Assembly: GCF_020283565.1 (NCBI RefSeq) | Contig: NC_060061.1 | Location: 24,093,362-24,157,361, forward strand | Direction: 5' to 3' | From: Trifolium pratense | Taxonomy: Eukaryota > Streptophyta > Magnoliopsida > Fabales > Fabaceae | DNA: 64,000 nucleotides | In this document: in pieces, positions 23,925-35,389 of the stretch | How the letters are laid out: each line of letters starts with the position of its first letter | How positions within the stretch are numbered: position 1 is the stretch's first letter | Program-made: the position numbers and the translations under genes | The notes under the pieces: generated by a model | What the model saw: only the letters and a program-made list of their open reading frames with translations | Databases searched by the model: none | What the model was told of the DNA's origin: nothing

Positions 23925-24565
23925 ACCATAAGTATGAATTTTCGTTACAATTATTCTGGAAACCATTATGCTAGTTAAATGGTTTCAGAGAGTTAAACAG
24001 TGAAACCATTTGTATTATAAAATGGTTTTATGTGTTTATTGAAATCAATATTGTGTTTTTATGGTTTTAAAAATTCTGGAAACCATTATGCTGGTTAAAT
24101 TGTTTCATATAGTTATACACTGAAACCATTTGTATTGTAAAATGGTTTTACACTAAATGGTTTAATGATTTTATATATTGATTATTACTGAAACCATAAG
24201 TATGGTTTAATGGTTTAAATATTGATTATTACTGAAACCATTAGTCTTGTTAATTGGTTTCAAGATGTTATACACTGAAACCATTTGTCTAGTTAAATGG
24301 TTTCATACTGTTATACACTGAAACCATTTGTCTAGTTAAATGGTTTCATACTGTTATACACTGAAACCATTATTCTAGTTAAATGGTTTCATAGCGTTAT
24401 ACACTGAAATCATTAGTCTTGTTATTTGGTTTCAAGATGTTATACACTGAAACCATTAGTCTAGTTAAATGGTTTCATAGCGTTATACACTGAAATCATT
24501 ATTTTAGTTAAATGGTTTCATATGAGCATTAGTGCCAAGATGTTATACACTGAAACCATTGTTAT
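23925..24565. repeat. Palindromic minisatellite in MULE copy 2
   Basis: Units like those in copy 1 (GAAACCATT...AATGGTTTC...GTTATACACT) occur about ten times. The first 300 bases are more degenerate and the last 300 nearly match copy 1, so the array looks to have grown from the right. Confidence 0.85.
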
Positions 24566-24712
24566 TAAGTAAAACATCACATAACCATTTTACAAAACCA
24601 TGCTACATAAAGCAAAAAATCATATAAAGCAATTAGGGTTAGTTTAGTTGAAAAAAATTTGGATAGTATGCATGAGATATTGGATTCGATCATTTTTTTA
24701 TTGTAAAGAAAA

Positions 24713-24716
<4 letters not shown>

Positions 24717-24788
<72 letters not shown>
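24717..24788. repeat. (AT)n microsatellite, about 36 units
   Basis: It is a perfect AT run at the same internal place as 11269-11374 in copy 1, but shorter. Confidence 0.95.
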
Positions 24789-24791
<3 letters not shown>

Positions 24792-24994
24792 ATTAATGTA
24801 TGAGATTTTATTTATATTGTGATTATGATTGATAAAACTTAAAATTAAATTGTATGTTTGACAAGTATGCTTTATATATACATGAACCATTCGTTATTAT
24901 GTTGGGCTTCGAGGGGGTGTATGACGAAAATTAATTAAAAATGGATTTTTATAATATATACTTCAAAGGAACAAAAGTTATTATTTAATTGGAA

Positions 24995-25200
24995 ACGGGG
25001 GCGCGCTAGAATTTTGGGGGGGTGCGCTAGAAGTTTGGAGGAGGGAAAAAAATTGGGGGCGCGCTAGAAATCTAGGGGAGGAAAAAAAATTTGGGGGGCT
25101 CACAAGAAATCTAGGAGAAAAAGGAAAAAAATTGGGGGGTGCGCTAAGCAAATGGGGGGTGCGCAAGTAATGGGGTAGTATATGGGGGGCGCGCGAGTAA
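24995..25200. repeat. G-rich block of MULE copy 2
   Basis: Repeats of G runs with GCGCGCTAGAA, as at 11586-11790, with several small length changes in the G and A runs. Confidence 0.75.
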
Positions 25201-25787
25201 TGGATTTCCTAATTTTGGGCTTGGACTGACTTTTGGTGTAGGAAGCAAATATGGTGGGTGTAGGAAGCAAGTTTATGCATGGTGCATAAGTTTGGGCTTA
25301 TGCACCATAACCACACCCCTTAAATTGTATAGAAGGGAGTAAGCAGTAACGTTGTTATTTGATAGGTAATTTTTAGAACACGAGATCACGTGATAAAAAA
25401 TGTCAAAACCACCATACTTCTTAGTTCTCATGAGCAATATTTTCACCAAGTATAAGTATGTATGACCTCCAACTCTTATTGAAAATAAATAAATAAGGGA
25501 TACCTTAAAAATAAAAAAGCAAAGTGATTTGTGACTAAATTGCAACTCATATATTGAAAACTAAGATTTTATACGATAACACAATTAAAATAAAATATGA
25601 TACATCATTTCAATAAAAATTATTTTAATTCTGAACAACTTTTTTTGTTTTTACACATATATAATATTGAATATAACCATATCGTAAAAAGTATTTAACA
25701 ATGTATTTTAATCGAATGTGTGATTATACTTATCACAATTATTATTTTTAATTTATAAAAATATTTTAATTATGTATTTTAATCGAA

Positions 25788-25815
25788 CCCGTGCAACGCA
25801 CGGGTTTACCCCTAG
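25788..25815 (+). other. Helitron 3' terminus: hairpin plus CTAG end
   Basis: CCCGTGCAACGCACGGG forms a 7-bp stem hairpin (25788-25804), followed by TTTACCC and CTAG (25812-25815), with a T just after. A GC-rich hairpin about 10 bases before a CTRR end, and insertion before T, is the Helitron hallmark. Confidence 0.85.
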
Positions 25816-26207
25816 TATTATTAAAAAGAAAATGAAGAGGGAACAAAATTAAAATTAAACATGTAATTTTTCAACACAAATTCTTATAAATAAACTCAAT
25901 ATATAAGTTATAAATAATTTTAAAACACAAGAATATAAATTTTGAAGGTCAAAAACACTATTTTCTTTATTTCACACAAAAATCTGACCAAAATCAACTT
26001 TAAATTAATTTCAAAACTTGTTAGTAGGACCGTAGGAGTACTATTTTTTTTTACAAATGTGACAAGTAAAACAAAGGAAACAATTTTTTGTTTTTGTTTC
26101 TGGCATTTAGTGAAATTGGTGAAAGAGTGGAGCATAGATGATAGACAATACTACAGGCCATACAATGAATTTTGCCCTCTTTTAATAAACTACACAACTG
26201 AGAATTG

Positions 26208-26388
26208 GAAAATTTCTCAACGCACCTCAACATTTCTCCCGCACTCCCTAGCGCACCTAAAAAAATTCGGAAAATACGTTCCGAACTGTTTTTTAGTGTA
26301 AAATTTACACTATAAAAAATTCGGAAAACGTTTTCCGAATTTTTTGGGGAGTGGGGGAGAAAGTGAGTGGGTGCGTTGAGAAATTTTC
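26208..26388. mobile_element. Mutator-type MITE (181 bp) with perfect 19-bp TIRs
   Basis: Both ends read GAAAATTTCTCAACGCACC inward, and a perfect 9-bp duplication TGAGAATTG flanks it (26199-26207 and 26389-26397). The centre carries an inverted AAAATTCGGAAAA / TTTTCCGAATTTT pair, so the whole element can fold back. Confidence 0.92.
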
Positions 26389-26397
26389 TGAGAATTG

Positions 26398-27050
26398 GAC
26401 TACTTCAGAAGCTCCCAAATAAAACCCGTCTAATAGGTTTAGAGGCCTCAAATAAAAAAAAAATCATGAGGCCTTAAAAAATACGATCTATAAAACAGAC
26501 ATTCTTTTGCCGCCTTACGAATTTCCCGCACGCTTTATCTTTACGCATTCACTGTTTAAATAGCAGATGTTTGAGAAAATGGTAGGATCGTAAAAGAAAA
26601 TCTCTTTATAAAAAATAAAATGAAGCCTAAAATGAATTATTTTACTTCAAAACTTAGGCCTAAAGTTCTTATTTGGATTGTTTGGCCCTTGGGTTGGACC
26701 GCCCTGCTCCCAAATAACAACAATGTCCTTCCATAAAAAAAGTTGTAAAAATAACATTTTGTTTAAGACAGCACACACAGCATTTGAAGAATATAGTAGT
26801 AAAAGATTGTTGAAGACAGTACACTGATAATACATTTTGATAATCTCCATAAATATATTGTTCAGTACAATCTCAAATTAGGATCCGAGATCATCGTTAT
26901 GCCAAGATGCTACTAGTAAATAGTATTGGTCAGTACTGCAAAATATAGACAAAACACTTTTTTCTTGGTAGATTTAGAATCCACAGAATCATCTATGCAT
27001 CAAGGAAAACAGGCTCAAAAAAGAACTTGGACTTGAACTCTACATATAAA
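26398..27050. other. Region downstream of the glycosylase gene
   Basis: No gene is seen. The part nearest 27050 is probably the 3' untranslated region of the minus-strand glycosylase gene. The small frame at 26647-26850 has no recognisable domain. Confidence 0.5.
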
Positions 27051-30000
27051 TTATAGTTGCCAATCTATGGGATCAATCCCCATTTGCTCCAGATGTTGGT
27101 TAGTTTGAGAGAAGTGCCTGTTCAGAGAAAATCAAGTAAACACAAACAAGATTAAAGAGTAAGAACGAAAAATTGCTTAGATTGATAAAAGGAGAACTTA
27201 TCAGGTAGTTTTTACATTTAGATCTTATAATGTATAAGATTTGAGTTTCAACTCTCTTCAATGTAGGAATGATAAGGTGATTTGATGACAGCTCTGACCC
27301 AAAGGCAAGGCTACCAAAGTCTATGCTTTATTTGCTCCTTCCAAAATGAAATATAAGCAAAAAATGTACATGCATTTGATCTAAAATTTGGACCAAATAC
27401 ACATGCACTTTTTTTTGCATATATTTCTTTCTAGAGAGGATATTACAGTCGGAACTAAATTGTCGCGCAGACTAAATGAGAAAAGGAGGGAAATTGCAAT
27501 GTACTACTCTAGACTATGTACTGACTAACTATATTTGAGTGAATTGCATTCATTTAGTGAAGTTGCTTAAATTGCATTGTCCTCCCTTCAAATTAGAAGA
27601 ATCACACCAATGTTTTGAAAGATGAAACTGTGTTGTACTATACAAGTGGACCTCTTAGCAGCAGTCAGAAACTATAGGTAGTCCGAAGGACATTTACTAC
27701 CAGAGAAACTGTGTTTCCCCTTCTTGGATGATTTCCAATGTCAGATGCAGCTAATTTTGAACTCACCTATCAATTTTGAGACTGGAAAAGATGTTTTGAA
27801 CAGCGTTGCTATTAGCTTTGGGACATTACAAAATGTTTGATTGAATCTTCTAAAAGTCACGTAGAGATAAAAAAACTGGATGATGCTTAATGTCACAGAT
27901 GAAAAAAGCACATATCAAGATGCTCATTCGCATCAAAATAGACTAAATTGTAGGTTATATTAACCTTTTGATAAAGAGGAGAGTAATTCTCAAAATAGGT
28001 GGGTAGAGTGTAATGAATGCATTTCTCAAAAGAGAAAAGTATAATTTACTCAACCAAGGAGACCCTAATACAAATGCTTAACAATTACAGCTTCTCTTAT
28101 TTTGAACCAGGCAGGCTCCACTAAGAACACTAAGAATTTACATGTGTCAAAGAACCTTGATAAATGCAGAAATTGTGGATAAATTATAAAAAACAAAGCA
28201 TCATGCAAAAAACAACTCAGTATTTGTTCATAACAACTGACTCGTGCAGCCTTATTTTTCAGACAAACTTAAGCCTCTGTCACGAATGTCTGCCTACTTG
28301 ATATATACACAAGGCAGGAAATTCAGAGATACTTTTACTACACAACTACATTAACATAACAAACTATAATGCTAAAACCATCTTACCTGCAGCCAAAGAA
28401 GCCTCTATTCGCAGACAAACCTGAAGGATGTGCAGCTTTTAGAATGTGATGTTTGGTTGAATCAATTAACCTGTGTATGAGATGCCATTCAAAAAAAAAA
28501 AAACTGCGTATAAGACACTCATGTACAAGTTCATCAAAATGTTTTCAAGAATTTATTTTCCATACAAGAAAAGAACCCTATTTAGTTTAAGAAAACTATT
28601 TCTGAAAAGAAGCTTGGAATTAATTAGACGTATGCTTACTATTGTAGAAGAACTTGCTTGTCATCTATATTTTTCAAAAAATGTCTATCAATAAATGTCT
28701 ATTTTTCAATAAATAGACATTTATTCAAAATTTATATAATTTATCAATTAAACTGACTTTGAAAAACTATCAAGATGACTGTTGCAAGACCACATCAGTG
28801 ATTCCATATTTGGTTTTTAAGATTTATTATAGTGTTATACAATGGTAGGACCTAAGTTTCTCCTGAGCAGATTTTCCCCACAACAGAAACACAACCCCTT
28901 CTTTCTTCTGCGAGATTGTCTTGATAACAGCATCAGTAAATTGTTCCCAGCCTTTTTTTGCATGAGAATTTGCTTGGTGCTTCCTGACTGAATTGAAAGC
29001 TAGTTAAAACATAAAAATACTAGATACAAGCATAATACACCAAACATAGTGATGCTCATTGTCATACTAGATGATGAACCTAGTGAAATAAAAACAGTTT
29101 GTGACCTTTAAGTCACCAATACTCTTGATTAGAAGATCACAAAAATGTCACATATCTAACCTGTGAGAACAGCATTAAGCAAGAGAACGCCCTGAAATGA
29201 AGTTAAAATTGTGGTCAGAATATTTTAGAAAAACATTTACTAATTAAAATCACTTACTAATACTTTGCTAAACCCTCTGCAGCAATGAGTCAGTGGGCTA
29301 GAGGGAAACCCCTTTGCATTTAGGACAGAAACTTGCCTAATTTCATAAGAAGCCCATCTTACTGTTCAATAAAACTAACTGACACTTATAGCTGTGAATT
29401 TTAGTTATTTGCATATATAAAGCTCATTAAATTATGTAAAATGTGTCATCTACAAGTGGAGAAAATATATATTGGTCCCCTTGCTGTCAACATTATTTTG
29501 TAAAACATGATATTTTCCATGATAGAGTATTTTTTTTAATTAGCCTGTATGCAAATTTAACGATGTAACGAGTCTACAAATCACAAGTCACTTTAGCACA
29601 TCTGGTTATGGATTCTTTCTTAAAGCATATTGAGGCCATTCAATAAAATCACTTTTTTTACATAAGTATGAAATGTTTGGGTAAGCTTCTTTAAAAAATC
29701 TGAATATCACATAATCAAAATATTCAATCTCCAACAACTTTTTACAAAATATTCACTCTCCAACAACTTTTTAGAAGCTTTTATACAGTATAAAAAGTTA
29801 CATTTTTCTAGCTTAACCAATCAGGCCCTGAGAAACTGAATCGATTTAGTGGCATTAGGGAATACTACGCATAAGCCACATTACCTAATCGCAATCTTTG
29901 GAATCCTACATTTTAGTACCATTTGGGAATCTTTGTTAAGAAAAAAAAGTTTCCAGTCGGTTCGGGACTAGAGGTGGGAACAAGACAGGCCGGCCTACCA

Positions 30001-31441
30001 GGCCTAGCCTACATAGGCTCAGGCCAGGTCAGCCTATTTCTTTAAATAGAGCAGGCCAAAGCTTTTTTATAAGCCTATTTAGTTAAATAGGTCGAGCTGC
30101 AGGCCATTAAAAAAGCCTTTTAGCCTATTAGGCCAGCCTATTTAAATTAATATGAATAATATTTTTACTACTATTATTATTTATATATTAAAATTTGTAC
30201 TTTGATTAAATTATAAATTTATTAACTTTTTTCAGTAGTTTAAGTTTATTAATCGACATTAGTTTTTCACATATATAAATGTATTATTATAAACTAGAAT
30301 TGAAATATGATGACATATATAGTCAAAGTCTCTAACATATCATGTTATATATCAAAAAGACATTGATTTATTAGTTCATTAGTATATTTAAAAATAAATA
30401 TAATTATTAATTCAAATATGTTCATGTGAAATAGGCTTTTAAACAGGCTAACAGGCCATATTAGGCTTTCATAAGGCCAGTCTCAGGCCTAAAAGATAAG
30501 CCTATGATAGGCCACAGGCCAGGCTTAGGCTTTCAAATTTTTGACAGGCCAGACTCAGGCTTGGCAAAGCCTAGCTCGGCCTAGCCTATTCCCACCTCTA
30601 TGTAGGACTAAGTGCTAACCCAATTAAATAAAGTTCAATAAGTATTAAGTTGAAACAAATAATATTTTCCATATCAATGTTACCTGCACAGCCCATTTTT
30701 CAAGATTTCCGTGGGACGGAACCGAACAACCAAGGTCTTGCTTAAGCTCCTTAAATATATTTACCAAACTGGATGGAACTTTGACTCCCTCAGGAACCGA
30801 AAACGAAAGCCCCATTGCTTGACCAGGTCCATGATAAGGGTCCTAAAAAACCAAAACCAAAATTAAAATCAATGAAGTAAAAATTGAGATAAATTAGGGT
30901 TAGAAAATTCAAATTCAAATCGAAATCCACAAACCTGACCAAGGATCACAGCCTTAACAGAATGAAAAGGAGTTGTATTAAGAGCATTGAAAATCAAATG
31001 CTGAGGAGGATATATATAATCATCCCTCGAACAAATCTCCGTTTCGACGAACTTAGCAAGATTAACAAGATAAGATTTCTGAAATTCTCCGGATAAAGCT
31101 TCCAACCACGATTCCTCAACGAGCAATTCCTCTAATTTCACGCAACCCGAAGCTAAAGATTCTGATAAGACAATAATATTAGAAATCAAAGAAGCGTGTG
31201 TTTGTTACTGTTGCGTTAACAAATTAACAATACCTTTGTGTTTGGAAACCCTATCGATGCAGATTTTGAGGTTCCTTTTGGACAAAGCGAGATTCTTATT
31301 GTATTCGATTCGAGATTTTTGGTCGATGGAGAGGGTGGAAGAGGCATTAGTGGCGTCTTCGGATTTGCAGAGAGTGGGTTTTAAGCGCTTTGAAGCTCGA
31401 TCGAAAATGTCGATTAGGGTTTTGGAGGATGCGGAAGCCAT
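27051..31441 (-). CDS. UNG: Uracil-DNA glycosylase, family 1 (seven exons)
   Basis: The enzyme removes uracil from DNA as the first step of base-excision repair. Coding exons on the minus strand: 31441-31234, 31161-30935, 30842-30684, 29191-29161, 28987-28852, 28470-28387 and 27117-27051. All six introns have GT...AG ends and phases agree. The sum is 912 bases, 303 residues plus stop, close to the family's usual size. Diagnostic motifs: [13 protein letters not shown] spans the exon 2/3 junction, with the water-activating Asp at residue 146; GVLLLN in exon 4; and [19 protein letters not shown] in exons 6-7, with the uracil-binding His at 268 and the Leu-minor-groove loop. An N-terminal KTLIDIF resembles a PCNA-interacting or targeting segment (inference). 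The start Met follows a short leader, and the CDS opens MASASSKTL. No lesions are seen. A hAT-type element lies in intron 3, and a Tourist MITE ends 96 bases upstream of the start codon. Confidence 0.95.
29969..30600. mobile_element. hAT-like element in intron 3 of the glycosylase gene (632 bp)
   Basis: Both ends begin TAGAGGTGGGAA (read inward), followed by dense GGCCTA/TAGGCC text that can pair end to end. The 8-bp flanks (TTCGGGAC and TGTAGGAC) agree only partly, so the target duplication is decayed or misplaced. It is non-coding. It lies wholly in the 30683-29192 intron and should be spliced out with it. Confidence 0.65.
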
Positions 31442-31537
31442 TTTCTCTTCTTCTCTGTGAAATGGCGGGTCGTGTGTGTGTGTGTGTGGCGGGAAAGTTA
31501 AGTGAAGATGCGATTTATACAATTGCCACGCTATTTA

Positions 31538-31977
31538 GGCACGGTTTGGTAAGTTTAATAAGCTAGCTTATAGCTTATTGAACTAGCTTATAAGCTTGTT
31601 TGAAAAAAATGTGAAGTGTTTGGTAATAAGCTTCTCTAACTAGCTTATAGCATTTTTTGAGATGCTATTTCAAGTAGCGTATGAGCTTATAGCTTATAGC
31701 TTTTTCATTTATTCCATATTTACCCTCATTAATTTTATTTATTTATTTTTTAAAAATTATAATAACTACCCATTAACATTTAACACTTACCAAAAAAAAA
31801 CTACCCACTAACCATGTATTTTTATGTCATTTTGTACTTACAACAGCTAAATTTGTCAAACACTTTGATTTTATTCTACTAGCTTTTCAGCTTTAAACTA
31901 CCAGCCATCAGCTATCAGCTATAAGCTAGCTTTTCAGCTATCAGCTAGCTTATAGCTTATTTTTACCAAACAGAGCC
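31538..31977. mobile_element. Tourist/Harbinger-type MITE (440 bp) next to the glycosylase start
   Basis: The ends are GGCACGGTTTGGTAA and, inward from the right, GGCTCTGTTTGGTAA. TTA stands on both sides (31535-31537 and 31978-31980), the Harbinger target preference. The arms are rich in AGCTTATAGCTTAT and its inverse. It lies in the promoter or 5' region of the minus-strand glycosylase gene. Confidence 0.88.
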
Positions 31978-32679
31978 TTAATACTCCCTCCGTTTTATTT
32001 AACGGTGAAAGTTTCTATTTAACTTTTGAAATTTTAAGACTACCACATGTCAATTAATATCTTTTGTCAACGTTATATATTTGGAAAATTCAAAAAAATT
32101 ATTTAGTTTAACGTTAGACTATAATCACCAATCAGCTGATTCGTTTCCTTCACGCCAAGTGTGATTAATTTGGACATCCCAATTCATGTTAAAAAGATCA
32201 CGAATACGTCCAATGTAGGAATATTTCCGTTGACTTTGCAGTTTCATGTTACCATTTCAACTAACACTTTTGAATCATTTTCCACTTGAAGATGAGTAAT
32301 TCCTTGTTTTCTAGCCAAATCTATTTCGATGAACATGTTCCACATCTCAGCGTAGAGAGCATCACAAGAGCTAGTTCTACAGACAAAACTACTTAAACAT
32401 ATATCATTGTTGTCTCGAAGAAGATCGTCACACCTTGAAAGATTAATAGAACTTTTATGAGCAACATTACAATTGAGTTTGATCCATCCTTCTCGAGGCT
32501 GCTTCCAACTAATAAAACAACATCACTTTGTTTAAGCCAACCATTCAAATGAGTCTGCTCGCATCTATCAATTTTCATTGTCATCTTAAGAATCATCGTC
32601 ATATCTGAGAGAGGGCGGACCTAGGCCCCTACAAATTAGGGTCCCAAAATAATTTTTTATGGGTATATTAATATTATGT

Positions 32680-32885
32680 GGATAATGCTAACATGTGCCC
32701 TTAGGGCACATTTTAAGCATATTTTAAATAATAATATTATCTTGAAAACAACAATGTTTGACTCATAAGAATATGGAATGCATTTCTTCAAAAAAAGAAT
32801 ATGGAACGCACAAATTTCAATACCAGATTACTTTTAATAGTACATTAATTATCAAGTGCCTCAAGGGCATACATTAGCTTTTTCC
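32680..32885. mobile_element. Mutator-type MITE (206 bp)
   Basis: The left end GGATAATGCTAACATGTGCC and the right end (inward GGAAAAAGCTAATGTATGCC) form imperfect inverted repeats followed by CTTxAGGCAC. Flanks ATATTATGT (32671-32679) and ATATTATAT (32886-32894) match at 8 of 9 bases. It resembles the element at 56043-56218. Confidence 0.78.
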
Positions 32886-32919
32886 ATATTATATATGTCA
32901 AAACAAATAAAATAAATAA

Positions 32920-33144
32920 GGGCCCGTTTGAAATACTTATTTTTGAACTTATGAAAACAACTTATACAAATAAATAATTTTTTTTATGTATTATTATAAA
33001 TTTGTCAATGTAGTTTATGAAAAAAATAGCTTATAAAAATACAATTTATATTAGTTGGAACTTATAAATTAACATAATAAAAACTTATTTATTTGCATGA
33101 GTTGTTTTGTATAATCTCAAAAATAAGCTATTCCAAATACATCC
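32920..33144. mobile_element. Harbinger-type MITE (225 bp)
   Basis: The left end is GGGCCCGTTTGAAATACTTA; inward from the right is GGATGTATTTGGAATAGCTT. TAA is on both sides (32917-32919 and 33145-33147). The arms pair over about 60 bases through AAATAAATAA / TTATTTATTT. Confidence 0.8.
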
Positions 33145-33147
33145 TAA

Positions 33148-33822
33148 ATACCAAAAATTCTAATGGTTAAAAATAATATGCCTAAATAGATTTTGAAGAT
33201 TTTAAATTTAAATATATTTTAGATTTATATTTACAATAATACATCGTTAGGAATAATTATTTATATTTACAATGATATATCATTCTAAGTTGCAATCTAA
33301 ATTAAACGTGTGTTGGAGTTACAATAATAATGAAAAAAAGTGGAGGGTATAATGTTGTACTTTGAGAAATATATAAATGAAGATTTTTCATCTAGCATGT
33401 ACATTGTCAAAAGTCTTGCATTTGATATATAAGTATAGAGTGCACACTTCCAACAAAACATTGTAACTTTAGGAAAAGTTAATGTGACGAAAATGATAAT
33501 GATGAGGAATACAATCACCTAAAGAATATTTTAGAATCAATTACTTTTTAGTGGTTGTTGACATGAAAGTAATTTCATTAAAAAAATAGATTTTAGCAGT
33601 TGAATTCAATGTTTTTTAAGAATTCAAATTAGGCCCAAATAATAAATTTGCCCATAGGCCACCAAAATCATAGAAACGGGCTTGTTGTGAATCACATGAG
33701 TTGGGTTGTTGAAACGTCGAAAATCATCTTCAAAGATACTCTCGTTTCTCCACGTCCACAAGTATTAGCACGCTACCATGAAAATAGTCTGTCATTCTTT
33801 ATTGTGGGCTCCCACCATATTA
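33148..33822. other. AT-rich spacer within the LINE remnant
   Basis: No gene is seen. The small frames here (33297-33518, 33648-33863) have no recognisable domain. Part of 33640-33822 may be decayed LINE coding text. Confidence 0.4.
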
Positions 33823-34329
33823 TCAAAAATTCAGTCCCCGCAAGTCAAAAAAAAATAAATTAGTAATGTGATTAGAGGCCACTATTCTTATCCAAATTTG
33901 GGTTGCGTGTATGTAGTCCCTCAAAACATGGATGTTTGTTTCGTCTTCATTCCCACACATAGGATATGTGGGTGAGATTCCACTTCTCCATTTGCTTCTT
34001 CGACAATTCGTTAAAAGACGCTCATGAACAGAAATCCACACAAAAGTTTGATTTCTATGAGATTCTTTCCAACTCCACAAACTTCCCCAATGAGCCACAA
34101 AATATAGTTCATTAAAATACTAGGATACTTAAATTTGGTTAAATGAGAACTTGCAAACGAAAATTAAATATAGTATCTTTAATTTAAAATATAGTTTTGA
34201 TGAAAGTGTCCAATACAAAAAAATATATGCAAAGTTTGTTTAGTTCTTTAAAACAAAAATAATAATTGTATTGATATACAAAAAATTATTCAAGCAATGT
34301 GACGCACGGGTAAAATATGTATGGTCAAA

Positions 34330-34905
34330 TATGAAGCACGTAGATCTATGATCGTGCGTGTCGCGGTGTCCGACACGTGTCGGTGTTCGACGCTCGTATG
34401 ACACTCGTACGACACGTGTCGGATAAGTCAGACCGGTGTCTAAAAAAGTCAGTTTTTCCTTAACTTTGACATTCCTTTGATCGGTGTCCGACACCTGTAA
34501 GAGACTCACACGACATGTGTCGGACAAGTGTCCCCAAAATAATTGTTTTTTCTTCACGTATACTCTTCTTAGGCACATATCAGACATATCTACAAGAGTT
34601 AAAGATGCGTCGAAACAACAATATTGATCAATGAGGAATTATAGAGATTACATTTTAATTACAATAATTTTAGTTTTTTCGATAATAGATGAATAAATAA
34701 ATGTAAAATATTTAATTTTTTTTAAGAAATAACTTGCTCAACTTATATTTACATGTATAAATATTTTGATTTTCAATTTATATCTTTAATAAATATGTAG
34801 CGGTGTCGTGTCGGTGTCCTATATTTTTTACATTAACGGTGCCTCCGTGTTCATGTCAGTGTCAGTGTCGTGTCGCAATGTCCGTGTCGGAGTTCGTGCT
34901 TGATA
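34330..34905. repeat. GTGTCGGTGTCCGACAC foldback repeat
   Basis: Both ends are dense in GTGTCGG/CCGACAC words (34345-34530 and 34800-34900), separated by AT-rich text. The outer parts read GAAGCACG at the left and CGTGCTTG at the right. It is probably a non-coding DNA transposon, but no target duplication was found. The 34240-34587 frame is a translation of this repeat. Confidence 0.5.
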
Positions 34906-35389
34906 GGTGGTTAATAGTTAGTAATAATTAACAAACTATTTGATACATAAAAATAACTAGTTTGGACACCCGTGTGCCAAGCACGGGATAGAATTTCGTC
35001 TAAATTAGTTATTTAAAATTAATTTAACTCATCACATACGCGTAACTTAAGAGATTAATCCACTCAAGGTAACTGATATTTATTTAAGGGGTTGACATCT
35101 TTCAACAAATGTTTCTCCATACGCACCGGCTGGGAACTGCATTATTTTTTGAACTATAAAAAAATAGCATTTAGACAAACATATGACATTTGTAGGTTTT
35201 ATACTCAATATAATATTTTACTTGATTTAGAAGAATTGAGTCGAATTTCCTAAAAATGTAGAAAAAGAGAGATGAATAATTTAAATGATAAAAAATAAGA
35301 GAGAAATGCAATAACCCATTTGACCATCAAATTGTATTACAAAGAAACAAACACTAAGACAAAAAATAAAGAAACAAACACTATTGTAC

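Larger units (their letters stand above)
23031..25318. mobile_element. Pack-MULE: Mutator-like element, copy 2, with captured RING exon
   Basis: A perfect 9-bp duplication CTTAAATTG flanks the insert (23022-23030 and 25319-25327). The left end GGCAAAAGTTAATATCCATA and the right end (inward GGGTGTGGTTATGGTGCATA) match MULE copy 1 closely. The first 85 or so bases and the last 900 or so are shared with copy 1. The left interior differs and includes a host-gene fragment encoding a RING finger. There is no transposase, so movement needs an enzyme from elsewhere. Confidence 0.9.
18530..25815 (+). mobile_element. Three diverged tandem Helitron-derived units, later invaded
   Basis: The same ordered blocks occur three times. 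They are TTTCACCAAGT(G)A; CTCA(C/T)GAGCAATATT-like text; CTTATTGAAAA; TTTTATACGAT-ACACxATTA with AAAATATGATACAT; TTCTTATTTTTAATATAA; and TTATACTTATCA-ATTATT. Unit 1 is about 18530-19260. Unit 2 is 19290-19470 plus 21615-21717 plus 22456-22900. Unit 3 is 22920-23030 plus 25319-25815. Only unit 3 keeps a Helitron 3' end. A solo LTR, a hAT-type element and a MULE separate the pieces of units 2 and 3. None of the blocks codes for Rep or helicase. Block matching was by eye; the Helitron origin of units 1 and 2 rests on their likeness to unit 3. Confidence 0.6.
32140..34098 (-). pseudogene. LINE-type RNase H and zinc-binding RT domain remnants
   Basis: At 34098-33823 the minus strand reads SLWSWKESHRNQTFVWISVHERLLT and SPTYPMCGNEDET-IHVLRDYIHA, which is the zf-RVT domain of plant LINEs (C-x2-C and H-x3-D-C positions, one Cys lost). 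At about 32500-32140 it reads EGWIKLNCN-AHKSSINLSRCDDLL and CDALYAEMW...LQVENDSK, the RVT_3 RNase H domain with Asp/Glu/Asp positions recognisable. Between them the coding text is lost, and two MITEs (32680-32885, 32920-33144) are inserted. Several stops are present. This is the 3' end of a dead LINE or of a LINE-derived RNase H-like gene. Confidence 0.75.

Noticed and set aside
25920..26301. Overlapping frames of 71 and 119 codons on opposite strands
   Set aside because: The composition is AT-driven, one runs into a MITE, and neither has a recognised domain.
31981..32010. Stowaway-like end TACTCCCTCCGTTTTATTT beside the Tourist MITE
   Set aside because: No matching inverted end was found within several hundred bases, so it is at most a fragment.
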